Shown in pieces: positions 23,891 through 35,178 of a stretch of 64,000 nucleotides of DNA. The stretch is from Rhodamnia argentea. Its lineage: Eukaryota; Streptophyta; Magnoliopsida; Myrtales; Myrtaceae. The notes under the pieces are model-generated. The model was not told the DNA's origin, did no database searches, and was given only the letters and a program-made list of their open reading frames with translations. The stretch is taken from positions 30,187,294-30,251,293 of the forward strand of contig NC_063155.1 in the NCBI RefSeq assembly GCF_020921035.1, read 5' to 3'. Position numbers and translations under genes: made by a program. The stretch's first letter is position 1. Each line of letters opens with the position of its first letter.

Positions 23891-25559
23891 CCTTGGGATC
23901 CCACTATACTACATATCCGAGTGATAACCTAAGAGTACCGTCCAATTTCAGTGCATAGTCTGCTCTTGACACGGTCACGAGTTGAGAAATTGATGTAGGG
24001 TCATCAACTTTGTCTCCCGCCCCCTACCAATCTACCTAGACATTTGTTCCGAGAATAATCAAAAACTAATACAACGTTGCATTTTCAGCGTTGGAAGCGA
24101 AAGACGACAATGCCCAGCAACTCTCCTTGGTGGATCCCAACGTAATAAAACCTTGACCTAAAAACCTGGGCACAGTTGGCCTATCCTGGCCACGTGCTTG
24201 GCATAAATCAACACGTGAATTATATTTTCTCGACCAATCATTCGATGTCAAGAGAACGTACGCCCCACTACAGGCACCGCCTCCGACGCGAACGACGACT
24301 AAAGATGCTTGACAGGTAGAGACATGCTTCAATGCATTGAATCTTCCATATGAATCGAATCGACGACCTTTCAAAGAAGATATAATTCACATCGGAACCT
24401 GATCCTCCCCTCCAGTTTTTTTTTTTTGCATCGGAGGAAGCAGGCACCCAGCTATGGGTTGCAAAGGCTGGGAAAATTCAAACGAAAGAAGCACATGAAT
24501 TAGTGGGCCAGCGTCTTCTTGCGCAGTCTAACTCTTAACAACGACATTCGCAACAGCGAACGCACATGAAAAGCTGTGCGCGGCCATCGCTTTTAGAGCA
24601 TTGAACCTGGGAAGTTGCCTTTAACACAAAAGGCCATTCGTCGGGTCCTTGTCGTGGGACCTGATGTCATGCTCACAGCTCATCCCTAACTTGAGTGCGT
24701 CAGTGCCTTCGGCCTATGATTTCGAATTTTTCTTCCGGGGGGGGCTACAAAAATCAGGTTGTGACAAAGTGACCGGAAGGAGAGAGCAGCTCGATTTAAG
24801 GGTGCATGATCGAGCACCTGCGTTTTATGTCATGGGCCCATGGCACGCCCGAAACAAAGGGAAATTTACAAAGGTTGTTGTCTGAAAAGACTCCCGTGGG
24901 ACAAATTTCCAATCCCAACCCAAAAGATTCGAAGTTTTGAGTGTTGATGTTTTCACTTTTTCCTTGTACATGTCTCCGTCTCGCCTTTGCCTACAAGCTC
25001 CGTCAGCCGACTCGATATGCCTACCTCATGGGATATTGGCTTGCCAATTAAGGTTCGACGGAAAGACACCTCAAATATCAATATTTAATGTACGACGCTT
25101 ATTTTGATATCAATATTTTTTATCACTTAAATATCAATTTTTTTTAAAAACGGCTATTTCAGTGCCAACAATAGTGAACTTCGTCGAAAATCATACGTGG
25201 TATTTTCGCAGCTTGGCAGAGGATCTCAATTAGCAATAAAAAAAAAAAGCTAAAAATCAATAAAAAATTTCACGTAATATTAAAAAAAAAAATAGAAGTT
25301 GGAGCGGTGAAGCCCTCACCTCCACTGCCCTACCATCGCCAACAATGGGCTTGGCAACCCCTGACGTGGAATTTTTTATTTTGATTTTTATCTTTTAGCT
25401 TATTTTCAAGTTTAAAAGTTCACGTGGATGTCACGTGGCTTGATTTTTTTTTTAAAAATTGCCACATAATGCAAAAAAATTAAAATAAATGACACGTAAT
25501 TACTTGATCGGAATTTCTCGCTGTTAGCACTTTTTTTTTTTGTCAAACGCCGTTGACAT
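23891..25559. other. intergenic, repeat-like, no gene recognised
   Basis: Short open frames (for example 24066-24374 minus and 24649-24885 plus) lack recognisable motifs. From about 25060 to 25560 the sequence has the texture of a decayed transposon (repeated 'aaatatcaat' phrases and a GC-rich core at about 25300-25370), interrupted on the right by the next element. Confidence 0.45.
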
Positions 25560-25562
25560 TTA

Positions 25563-26574
25563 GGCTCTATTTGTTTCGCGAAAAATGAGTCGTTTCGGGA
25601 AAACATTTTCTAGGAAGTCAATTTCCAATAAAATGATTATATTTTTCGATGTTTGGTTGAAATATGAAAAAGATCGGGAAAATATTTTCTATTGTTTGGG
25701 ATGGGAAATTGGACTTAATTTTCCTCCATACACTTCATTTAATAATTTATTGTTTTTCCATTTTTCCATTTTTTATTTTTTAAAATCGAATTTTAATATT
25801 TTTAATTATTTATCTTTTTTTTCCCTTTTTTCTCCTTCCTCTTTTCTTTTTTTTTTCTTTTTAATGTTTTTCTCTTTTTTCAATTACATTTTTCTATTGG
25901 TCGCCGGCCTCGACGACAGTGGGCGATCGACCGCAGACAACGCTTGGCCTCGCGCAAGGCTAGCAACCACCGGCTTGGGCTCGCGCGAGGCCTGCGACGG
26001 TTTGCCTGGCCTCCCCGGATCTAGCGAGGCCTAGCCTTTATCGGGGCCGGCGCCGGCTAGCTTGGCCTAATCCAGTTTGGTGAGGCTTGGCCTTGCGTGA
26101 GGCCGGCGGTGGCTCGCCTAGCCTTGATCGAGGCCTACGGCGGCTCGCCGGGCCTTGCTCAAGGTCGGTGAAGCCAGGCCTCACCGAGCCGGCCACCGGC
26201 AATTGGCAAAGAAGGAATACTAAAAAAAAAGTAAAGAGAAAAAAGACGAAAAAAGGAAAAAAAATAAAGTAAGTAATTAAAAAATAAATTTCGTCCGAAA
26301 AATAAAAAATAAAATTTTAGAATTTTGAAAAAATAAATAAAAATGAAAAGAAAGCAAAAAATAATTAAAAAAAATAGTTGAAAGAGAGGAGGAATGAAAA
26401 GTGTGGAAAATGTTTTCCTCTTTCGAAAATGAGGAAATCATTTTCCTTAGTTTTAGAAGGTTTTTTGTTGACCGGAAAATATTTTCCGTTGACCGCTCAT
26501 TTTCCATCCTCCAAACACTAGAAATTGGAGAAAATGTTTTTTGAAAAAATATTTTCCGTGAAACAAACGGAGTC
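25563..26574. mobile_element. non-autonomous PIF/Harbinger-like element, 1012 bp
   Basis: The left end GGCTCTATTTGTTTCGCG matches the inverted right end GACTCCGTTTGTTTCACG at 15 of 18 positions. Sub-terminal blocks also mirror each other (GGGAAAACATTTTCT near the left, AGAAAATGTTTTTTG-like near the right). A TTA target duplication flanks it (25560-25562 and 26575-26577). The core (about 25900-26210) is GC-rich with repeated GGCCTTG/GCGAGGC words. Open frames inside are low-complexity and not transposase. It shares its ends with the 238-bp element at 51379. Confidence 0.8.
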
Positions 26575-26577
26575 TTA

Positions 26578-27478
26578 ATTGATCGTTTTTTCTCCGATTT
26601 GACATTTAAATAATTCGGCAAAAAATACCGACATGAAAATAAATGCCGTACACAAATATTAACGGTCCTCCTGCTGTTAAGTTTCTATTCGCCTTATGTG
26701 GCCAATGGGAATGAACAGTGGCGCGCAATTATGCATACAGCAATCGTGAACCAATTGTTCTGGACCAATTGCCAAAGCCTGCAGCCAAATGATGAATGTT
26801 TAAGTTTGAGCAATAGATGGGTACGAGGACGATCAATGTACGACACCTTCTGTTATCCTCCGCTGACCAAACCAAACAACCTGCGAAGGCATCGCTACGC
26901 GACTGACGGTGGGTGGAGCTTGCCCGTTCGACCACTTTCTAGGCACGCCTGCTCCAATGAACTCACGGCTGTAACTCTCCGAAAGTGTAGAGAACTAGAA
27001 GCCCAGAGACCGTCTGAAAAGAACATCTCTCGGTGAAATACAGCTTCTCCTTCACTTTTCAATTGCTTGGCTCAGCACGCCCCAGCTACTAAAAAGCTTT
27101 CAAATCACCTAAGCAATTCAACTGATGAATAAGGTTGTAGATTACAGAGGCGTATAAAGTATGTGACCTTAACAATAAAGTGACGTACAACAAAAGGGAG
27201 TTCAATACAGGACAAGACCTCAAAACTTTTGAGCCGCCTTGGAAAATCCAAAGCACCTCGACCATTCACATTCCAATGACTCAGATTATCAACAGTCTCC
27301 ACCACCGCCTATCGAACATCCAGTGCTGCGAGCTTCTGTGGCTTGAAGGTGCGGAGAGAACGCTCTAAGACACAGGATAAAGCAAACAATGACCGAACAA
27401 GAACTCAAATTTTTTAGAAAGACCGCCATTAGTAATGAAAGTTCCATCTGCTATAGAACCAATACGAGCCTACACAGT
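26578..27478 (-). other. eEF1A 3' flank and 3'UTR
   Basis: The part nearest 27478 is probably the eEF1A 3'UTR, which in plants usually runs 200-400 nt. No poly(A) signal can be chosen with confidence. The far part (26640-27010) holds a short plus-strand open frame with no recognisable motif. Confidence 0.5.
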
Positions 27479-28900
27479 TCATTTTCCACCCTTTTTGGCA
27501 GCAGACTTGGTCACCTTGGCTCCACTAGGGTCCTTCTTCTCGACACTCTTAATGACTCCGACAGCCACGGTCTGACGCATGTCCCTAACAGCAAAGCGAC
27601 CCAGTGGAGGGTACTCAGAGAATGTCTCCACAACCATGGGCTTGGTGGGAATCATCTTCACAAAACCAGCATCACCATTCTTCAAGAACTTGGGTTCCTT
27701 CTCAAGCTCCTTACCAGAACGCCTGTCTATCTTAGTCAAGATCTTGGCAAATTTGACCGCAATGTGAGAAGTGTGGCAGTCGAGGACAGGGGCATAGCCA
27801 TTTCCAATTTGACCTGGATGATTCATGATGATGACCTGAGAGGTGAAATTAGCAGCCTCCTTGGCAGGATCATCCTTCGAGTTAGAAGCAACAAATCCAC
27901 GCTTCAGATCCTTTACAGCGACATTCTTCACATTGAAACCGACGTTGTCACCAGGCAGAGCCTCCTGGAGGGCTTCATGGTGCATTTCCACAGACTTAAC
28001 TTCAGTTGTCAATCCAGAGGGCCCGAATGTGACAACCATACCAGGCTTGAGGATCCCAGTCTCAACACGTCCCACTGGGACAGTTCCAATACCACCAATC
28101 TTGTATACATCTTGTAAGGGAAGGCGGAGTGGCTTGTCTGTGGGCCTCTTGGGCTCCTGGATCATGTCAAGGGCCTCGAGGAGGGTAGGGCCCTTATACC
28201 AGTCAAGGTTTGTTGACCTCTCAATCATGTTGTCACCCTCAAAGCCTGAGATGGGGACAAATGGAATCTTCTCGGGATTATAACCCACCTTCTTAAGGTA
28301 GGAAGAAACTTCCTTAACGATTTCATCGTACCTTGCCTTGGAATACTTAGGGGTAGTGGCATCCATCTAGACAAAAGTCAAAGAAGAAACAGAGGTTAGA
28401 GTCATTGAACAGCGAAAACTTTAATGCTGAAAATTTACCTTGTTGCAGCAACAAATCATCTGCTTGACACCAAGAGTGAAAGCGAGCAAAGCATGCTCCC
28501 TAGTCTGCCCATCCTTAGAAATACCAGCTTCAAAACCACCAGTCGTAGAGTCAATGATCAGAACAGCACAGTCGGCCTGTGAGGTACCGGTGATCATATT
28601 CTTGATGAAGTCACGGTGACCGGGAGCATCAATGACAGTACAGTAGTACTTGGTGGTTTCGAACTTCCACAAGGCAATGTCAATGGTAATACCACGTTCA
28701 CGTTCTGCCTTAAGCTTATCCAACACCCAAGCATACTTGAAAGACCTCTTGTTCATCTCAGCAGCTTCCTTCTCGAACCTCTCAATAACACGCTTGTCAA
28801 TTCCTCCAAGCTTATAGATCAAGTGTCCAGTGGTGGTCGACTTCCCAGAGTCGACATGGCCAATGACCACAATGTTGACGTGAACCTTCTCCTTACCCAT
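27479..28900 (-). CDS. EF1A: translation elongation factor eEF1A (EF-1 alpha)
   Basis: A GTPase that delivers aminoacyl-tRNA to the ribosomal A site in the cytosol. Two coding exons, 28439-28900 (154 codons) and 27479-28366 (295 codons plus stop), give 449 aa, normal for plants. GTP-binding motifs are G1 GHVDSGKST (about residues 14-22), G3 DAPGH (about 91-95) and G4 NKMD. The intron falls exactly between the K and M of NKMD. Switch-region and domain 2/3 signatures follow ([77 protein letters not shown]), and the C-terminus is Lys-rich. An acceptor site at about 28922 just upstream of the ATG indicates the usual 5'UTR intron. Nothing is broken; it looks fully functional and is almost certainly highly expressed. 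Confidence 0.98.
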
Positions 28901-29898
28901 AGTGAAACCTTAATGAGCTAACTGCCGGGAAAAGGAGAGTTGCGCTCTTTAACAAGGAGGAATAACACACACCAGCCATCAACCATCAAAATTAATCCAA
29001 AGCAGTAAAAGGAAGACAGAGATCGTGATTGACTAAGTGTGAGACAGGATGAAAATAGATGGACATTCTCAAAACATGATTTTAGAGTCATGAGAAGTAC
29101 TGAAAGGCAAAATGAAACAAAAATTCCGTTACCAAGAAAAATCCACTGAAACAAAGCCTAACAAATTCTGACAAGGTCAAAACGCAAGTCAACAACCCAT
29201 TTCCCTCAAAAAGGGAGAAGGAAACAAGATCGAGACCAAAGTGAAGATATGCCAAACCGGAAACAGAAATGAATATCTAACGCCACGTACGAAGAGAAAG
29301 AACGAAGCAGAGTTCTTTTGTTGGATAAATTAAATAAAACCAAGCTTAGAATACGTGAAATTCATGTCAATAAGACACCAACTAGAACGCCAATTCATTC
29401 ACGAGGCAATTTAGCCGCTTTCGATCAAACACTAGCTGGACAATTATTGGAAAAAGATTGTTCTCCCCATCACCAAGTGAAAGCAATTTGGGAAACACTG
29501 GATCGCCTGTAGGAACTGGAAAATCACTATGCAGAACTGATTGAACCGGGCCACCAGCAATGCTCGCACAAAGCAAATCCACCGACTCAGCGGATTAGCA
29601 ATTACACTCCAAGCCGTCACAAACAAGACACTCCAGAGAATCACGCGCAAAAAACCAAAAGAGAGAAATAGAAGCAACACTCATCAATTCAAGCAAACAA
29701 AATGGAACACAGAGTTTACTGATCAACTATGAAGTCGCGTAGCTATGAAAACAACGAAAGGGCCGATTAAGCACTGAACTTGCCCCAAAGAACGAGAGGC
29801 CTCAGGATTCGCTGAAGCCGCGACGGAGGTTGCGAGTGGAGAACAGTTGACGATGCAGAGAGGAGGGTTTAGGGTTTGTGCCAAGGAGTTCCTTGTGC
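28901..29898 (-). other. eEF1A 5' leader with 5'UTR intron
   Basis: Read on the minus strand, the sequence just before the start codon is …CCCGGCAG followed by TTAGCTCATTAAGGTTTCACT and then ATG, so a splice acceptor at about 28922 leaves a 21-nt leader exon. Transcription should start near 29870, giving an upstream leader exon and an intron of about 0.8 kb. The donor is uncertain; GTAAAC at about 29719 is one candidate. A leader intron is a known feature of plant eEF1A genes and often boosts expression. Confidence 0.65.
29865..29877 (-). promoter_or_regulatory. telo-box (AAACCCTAAACCC) at the eEF1A transcription start
   Basis: On the minus strand this reads AAACCCTAAACCC. Telo-boxes close to the start site are established elements of plant eEF1A and ribosomal-protein promoters, active in dividing cells. 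The position, about 25-35 bp past the TATA box, fits. Confidence 0.8.
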
Positions 29899-29905
29899 TT
29901 TATAG
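29899..29905 (-). promoter_or_regulatory. TATA box of eEF1A
   Basis: CTATAAA on the minus strand, about 30 bp upstream of the expected start site and directly before the telo-box. Confidence 0.7.
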
Positions 29906-30898
29906 AAGAAGCGCGTGCCTGTTACGCAAATTCAGGCATCGCGTAATCGTACCAGAACCATCGACCGGTTCACTTAATTATTCCCGAGTTCGCTTCTAAA
30001 TTACGATACAACCCCGGGAGTTGCCCTTTGCCCAAGTTCGGACAAAACGGGACGTCGTTTTGGCGGTGAGAACGAGGTTTGTCTGCGGATCCACGACGTA
30101 CCCGTACCACACAACAAACCAACTCAGCCGTTGTGTATTGTGTAAGGAAGATCTTAGCCGTTGAAAATATAAATCAATCCATTGAAAAAAATTAACAAAC
30201 AACCGACAGAGAGTTTGACGACTACGATCGGGACATGGAGCCAAACCCCCCCAGAGCCGCGGCCGGAGGGGCGGGGGCGTCGGGTCATTGAGGGTCCGCA
30301 ATCGTCGCTTGGTTACAGCACGTGGCAAGGCAACGGCCTTTGTTCGGTAAAGCTATCAAATGAGTAGGTCGGATTGAATCGAAAATAGTCTGACTCAAAT
30401 TGATCTATTTATATGCAATATAAATTTGGTGACCCATGCGTGACCCGATCAACATTTATTTGTTAGCAAGTTTTCTCCTTAAAATGTAGTGGATCTTTCT
30501 CGAAAGATGAGTAATGTTCTCGCTCTTGTGAATTGATCTTGGGCATATGGGAAGAATTGCTTGTGCCGACTCGCCTACCAGTGCAAGGCTTTCTGCATTC
30601 AGTCAATCTACATGGAGTGAATTGGTCCCCAAGGAACCCCAACTAGGCATCAACCAACCACGATAAGGTGCCACAAAGTGTGAGAACATATGCGTACATA
30701 TGAATAGATTGTACTTGCACTAGCCTAGCCGACTTCAGCTTCCATGGGTAATATTCTCTAGCGCTTAAATATGAAGCTTCGTGAGCATCAAGCTTCGGTA
30801 GGAGAATCCAGAATATAGTCTTTCATGAGAGTTCGAGGCTATGAATCATTCCTGTAACATACATAGATCAGGTTTCAGTAAAATATGTCCTTAGAAGC
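29906..30898. other. intergenic, eEF1A upstream region
   Basis: The proximal part is presumably eEF1A promoter. A GC-rich patch (GAGCCGCGGCCGGAGGGGC) lies at about 30254. No coding gene is recognised. Confidence 0.55.
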
Positions 30899-30907
30899 AC
30901 ATTCATT

Positions 30908-31547
30908 GGGAAAAGTGCCAAAAAAGTCCTAAACCTATTGCATTAGTACCAATTCAATCCTAAACCTTTTGTATTGGTGCCAATTAAGTCATAAATCTTT
31001 TATTAGTACCAATTCAGTCCTAAACCTTTTATAATAGTGCCAATTTGTCCTAAAAATTTTGTATTTATGCCAATTGAGTCAATTCAGTCAATTTTGATTG
31101 GAAATTACTAGCATGGACGTTAATTATCCTACGTGGCATGGTTGGCGTTAACGTGGATATTTTTTAAATTTTTTTATATTTTAAATAATTTTTAAAAATA
31201 ATTTTGAAAAAAACCAAAAAATGCTTAAAAAATTATTTTAAATACTACAATAATATTAAAAAATATCCAAGTCAGCGTTAGCCATGCCATGTAGGACAAT
31301 CGATATCCACGTCAGCGATTTTTTATCAAAATTGGCCGGATTAACTAAATTGGTATAAATATAAAAGATTTATGATTGAATTGGCAACAATACAGAATGT
31401 TTATGACTAAATTAGCACCAACAAAATGTTTAGGACTTAATTGGCACCAATGTAAAAGGTTTAAGACTGAATTGGCATTAAAAAAAAGTTTAAGGCTAAA
31501 TTGGCGCTAATACAATAGGTTTAGGACTTTTTCGACACTTCTCCCCC
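30908..31547. mobile_element. foldback Mutator-like (MULE) element, 640 bp
   Basis: The clearest copy of the family. The arms form an almost full-length inverted repeat. The left begins GGGAAAAGTGCCAAAAAAG and the inverted right begins GGGGGAGAAGTGTCGAAAAA; both go on to GTCCTAAACCTATTG. Each arm repeats the phrase 'gtaccaattcagtcctaaac' several times. It is flanked by 9-bp target duplications, ACATTCATT (30899-30907) and ACATTCGTT (31548-31556), differing at one base. The middle is AT-rich and non-coding. Confidence 0.85.
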
Positions 31548-31556
31548 ACATTCGTT

Positions 31557-33632
31557 ACCTAAGTGTTGTATAAAAGCACTCATTTATATGGAATTGTGAT
31601 CTTTCAAATATATAAAAGAGATGAGGCAATTCAATTCATTTTCATTCTTTCAAGTGCATCTCAATAACCCCATCTTTTGATTAGGATGACAGGCATCCCA
31701 AGAAGAATTATTACAAAGAAGGTCATAAAATTGTGGAATTCTCAGTATCTATCGTGTCTTATCGGCGCCAAAAGATATCGTTTCCAGTTTTATTGTAGAG
31801 TTGCTAATCGTAGTGTAGTACTCCCCCTTGCCCTCGCTAAACGGCATGGAAGTGAAAATCTTGCTCGGCTGCTTCATCCCATCGATGAACGCATCAATCC
31901 TCTCCTTTCTCTCTCTCTCCAAGCAACCCTCTCTCGGATGCCGGATTTCGCCTCTTGACCCATCGCCAGTCGGGGGACCACACCCTTGGCCTCGAGGTAG
32001 GAGCGGTGATCCTTGGCGCGCTCGTAGCGGGTGAATTGGACGATGTAGTTGGCGCTCGTCTGGTTCGAGGCCAGACTTACAGTTTCGGAGGCTGGGGAGA
32101 GGGAATGAAGTGGAGGAGAGAGATGGAGAGAAGGGCTAAGAGGAGAGTGAGCGGCAGAGAGACTCAAGAAGCGGTCATGCCAGGTCAGGGGTGGGACGGC
32201 CGTTGTCAAGGGACGGTGGAGTCACCGAAGGCTGATTGTTTTGGCAGGAAGTTTGCCACATTGGAAGGAGACTTCAAGCTCCGGCGAGTGGCGGCTCCGC
32301 GGCTGAGGCCGAAGGGAGACGATGAAGAACGAGGGTTTAAAAATCGAAAGTAGATCCCCTCGAAAGGCTGACCCAATAAGTGGAAATGGGTTGAAAGCGG
32401 GTCTATTACAAACCCACGTTCAACCCATTTGTTTTGGACTTCTATATTTAAAATTTACATCAACCTATATTTTGAATTTGAGGTGGCCTATATCGCACAC
32501 TTCACCGTATGTGGGTTGAAATATGAGCTTGTGACGCATTTTGATAGCCATAACTCATAAATCCCGACCGCGGAGGAGGAGTGGTGACTCTGCCTCGTGC
32601 ACACTACCTTTGATCCTTTCTCTTTTAATTTTTGGATTTTAGCTTTATTGTGCATTTCTTTAATTTATTTATGATCATTATTTTTTAAAATTTTCTTCCC
32701 CCGACATTGGTTTACTCCTCTTTAGAGGGAAGGAGCATTCGACTATTGAAAACTCCTCCACTAGACCTACTTTCTAGAGTCGAATATCTATCCAACATGA
32801 GGAATGTCATATCCAACCGAAAGTATATAACATATAGCCTCTACTCTCCGTACTTCCTGGGAAAATAGGCGCACTAAAAAATCTCTCCTGATTGGAGTCC
32901 TTCTCTTCTCGAAGAGTGATGAGCGTGGGATATAAATTCAAAAGAGATATGTGTGTGGGATTCTGCGAAGCCGACACCATCCCTAACATCACCTTTGCTT
33001 GATCACCAAGTTGCTCCACCTTTAGGCTAGGATGAATTAGCTAACAAATTGACTAGGAGAATAATTATGGAATAAGGTGAAACTTTTCCTATTGCCCATT
33101 CTGCGCTCTTTTTGACCACTACTCACTTATTAGCCGGGAATCTTCTTGTTTCTTGCGGATGACTTGACTATAGCATAGGTCGGATGTTTTCGTGAGCGAT
33201 AAGCAGCGGATCTCCCCTCTTTTTGTTTGGGAAAGCCTTTGATAAGAAGAAAACCTCCTTCAAGCTACCCCTCCCCGAGTGAATGCATTTACCTTTCTTA
33301 CCTGGGAGGAGAACTTGAATTTAGCTAGGGTGTCCTCGTAAAGTCAAGTTTTTGGCCTTATCTTGTAGGTGACGACGACGTCGAGTGAGGTGATTTCATG
33401 TTTGAAAAATGAAAAAAAAAAATGCTTGAAAGAGCATCGTAGGAATGGAAAAATACGGGGAGTCTAATATGATTGAAAATCAGCGAACTTAACAAAACGA
33501 TTCAAGTACAATCGAAGTAAATTGAGATTTTGTCAAGTACAATGGTACAACTTTACGTTGTCCTAAAGGCCATGATTCTCTTAAGTTCGTTTTTAAAACG
33601 CTATGTCATTTTACAAAATCGTTTGATCTAAC
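31557..33632. other. intergenic with a protease-gene remnant
   Basis: Apart from the fragment at 31936-32089, no gene is recognised. On the minus strand at about 31760-31890 a 40-codon frame in a third phase reads smoothly (…FIDGMKQPSKIFTSMPF…) and may belong to the same decayed locus, but I do not recognise it. From about 32530 to 33600 only short unrecognised frames occur. Confidence 0.45.
31936..32089 (-). pseudogene. fragment of a site-1-protease-like (SBT6.1/S1P) subtilase gene
   Basis: On the minus strand the frame NQTSANYIVQFTRYERAKDH then RSYLEA (about 31988-32089) resembles the prodomain start of plant S1P (…TNYI.RFKQYKPAKDHR.YLE…). It continues after a frame change as DWRWVKRRNPAS (31936-31968), like the S1P stretch GW.WIER.NPA. 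The match then ends, and no catalytic Asp, His or Ser region follows within several kb. This is a truncated, frameshifted duplicate of a first exon. The homology comes from memory and was not searched. Confidence 0.6.
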
Positions 33633-33635
33633 ATC

Positions 33636-34560
33636 GGGTGCGTTTGGGAGTAGCTTTCCCAAGGGACTTTAGAGGTCGAAGGTCCCTTGGGAAAAAGTTG
33701 GAAGTGTTTGGCAATTTTTTTTGGGCCACTTTGAGGAAAAACCAACCATTGCCAAAGCTGAAAGCCCAAGGCAAGTGGAGACCTGCCTTGGGCTTTTAGC
33801 ATTCTCGGCAAGCTGGTTTCAAGGTAAGTAATTTATTTTTTTCTTCCTAAATTGCCCCCACATATAATTTTTTGTTCCACTTTTGCCCCGAAAAACTATT
33901 CATCTTCTTCCCAACGCCTAGACGTTTTCCTGTGCTCACTGGTTCTCGTTCAAGGCGAGGTCACTTGTTGCCAAGGTTGAGATCGAGGGTCACGACGGCC
34001 GTCAAGCCGTTGTCTTCGCCGGAGCTATTGCCTTGGTTTGATTTGGTGCGAGTCGAGGTTGAGATCGAGCATCGAGCGACCCAAATCTGGTTCTTTAACC
34101 GCAGATCCGCAAACCCCAGCTTCACCTCACTCCGCATCGCGCATCCGCGACGCCACCTCACCCGAGGTCGCGTGACTCCGGCATCTCATCCCTTAAGGTC
34201 AATCTACCCCGACGGCCCCGACACGGGGTCGTGATGTCGTTGATGGGCCTTGCCTAGGTTTTGTGAAACTTCATTGACCTTCGTCGCCCGGGCTTCCCCG
34301 AGCTTCAACGGGAGTTGCGACAACCTCTGTCGCCTCGCTTGGCAGGCGGTGGCCTACGGTCGGCGATCTCCTCCGGCGGCGATCACTTCTGGCCGACGGA
34401 TCTCCTTTGGCTGCCTTCGTGCCTCCTCTGCCATGTGCTTTGCAGAATATTCATGAAAATGGGTTATCCAAACACCATTAGCTTTCACCAAACGCACCTT
34501 CGCTAAAAGATCCTTGGAAAAATGACTATGCATTTTCCAAAAGTGGAACCAAACGCAGCC
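33636..34560. mobile_element. non-autonomous DNA transposon with 3-bp target duplication, 925 bp
   Basis: The left end GGGTGCGTTTGG and inverted right end GGCTGCGTTTGG form short terminal inverted repeats. ATC flanks both sides (33633-33635 and 34561-34563). The left part holds a nested palindrome (CCCAAGGGACTTTAGAGGTC then GAAGGTCCCTTGGG). The centre is GC-rich and resembles captured genic sequence, but no recognised protein is encoded. A Harbinger-type origin is possible, although ATC is not the usual TWA target. Confidence 0.6.
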
Positions 34561-34755
34561 ATCATACACTTGCAAAGTGGAAATTTTACCTACTATGACT
34601 GACGAAGGTCTTTCGAGTTCCAAGCCAAAAGTATCATGCGACACTTTGTATTATTGCACGACTTCTTGTCAGTTCTGTCGTACTTAAGACCAATCATCGC
34701 ATATTCTTTTTAATATTATTTGACATTTTGCCAAAGAAAGTCGATACTTACGCAT

Positions 34756-35042
34756 CTTTCTTTGTCAAAAAAGAAAAATGGCATGCAATTGAATTAACCA
34801 GCCTATCATGTAGTCGCCAACCGAAATTGACTTGAAGTCTACCTTCCTCAACTACCACCCCTTAGTTCCTTATGAATTTTTTTCTTCCCCAGAGAGAGGG
34901 AATACAGAGAGAACTTACATGGACATCCCTCCATCATACCGAGGAGTTGCTTCCCCTGTCTTTCTTTAAGCCTTTTAAGGTCTTGCTCGGGAACCACGTA
35001 GCTTTCTTTGTCAAAAAAGAAAAATGGCATGCAATTGAATTA
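34756..35042. repeat. perfect 41-bp direct repeat, 246 bp apart
   Basis: Positions 34756-34796 and 35002-35042 are identical, beginning CTTTCTTTGTCAAAAAAGAA and ending GCATGCAATTGAATTA. The 205 bp between show no terminal inverted repeats. The pattern could be a recent segmental duplication or an insertion with an unusually long duplication. Confidence 0.85.
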
Positions 35043-35178
35043 CCCATACTTCGTCCGTATTTAGCATTGGTTCCTATGTACGCGCTACGCTGACGTTTCT
35101 ATTATTTTTAATTTTTGGTGGATTAATAATTTTGACGAACTACGAATAAATGGAAAATGAACAACAAATTAAAAGACC

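Noticed and set aside
24066-24374. A 102-codon minus-strand frame in the gene-poor region
   Set aside because: I recognise no motif, there are no splice sites or neighbouring exons, and the length is within chance for this composition.
25585-26034. A 149-codon frame inside the Harbinger-like element as a transposase
   Set aside because: It is dominated by Phe and Ser from T-rich low-complexity DNA, and no DDE or Myb/SANT motif is present.
27389-28283. Long open frames (up to 242 codons) on the plus strand opposite eEF1A
   Set aside because: They are exactly antisense to the conserved eEF1A coding exon, show no protein family, and arise from its biased codon use.
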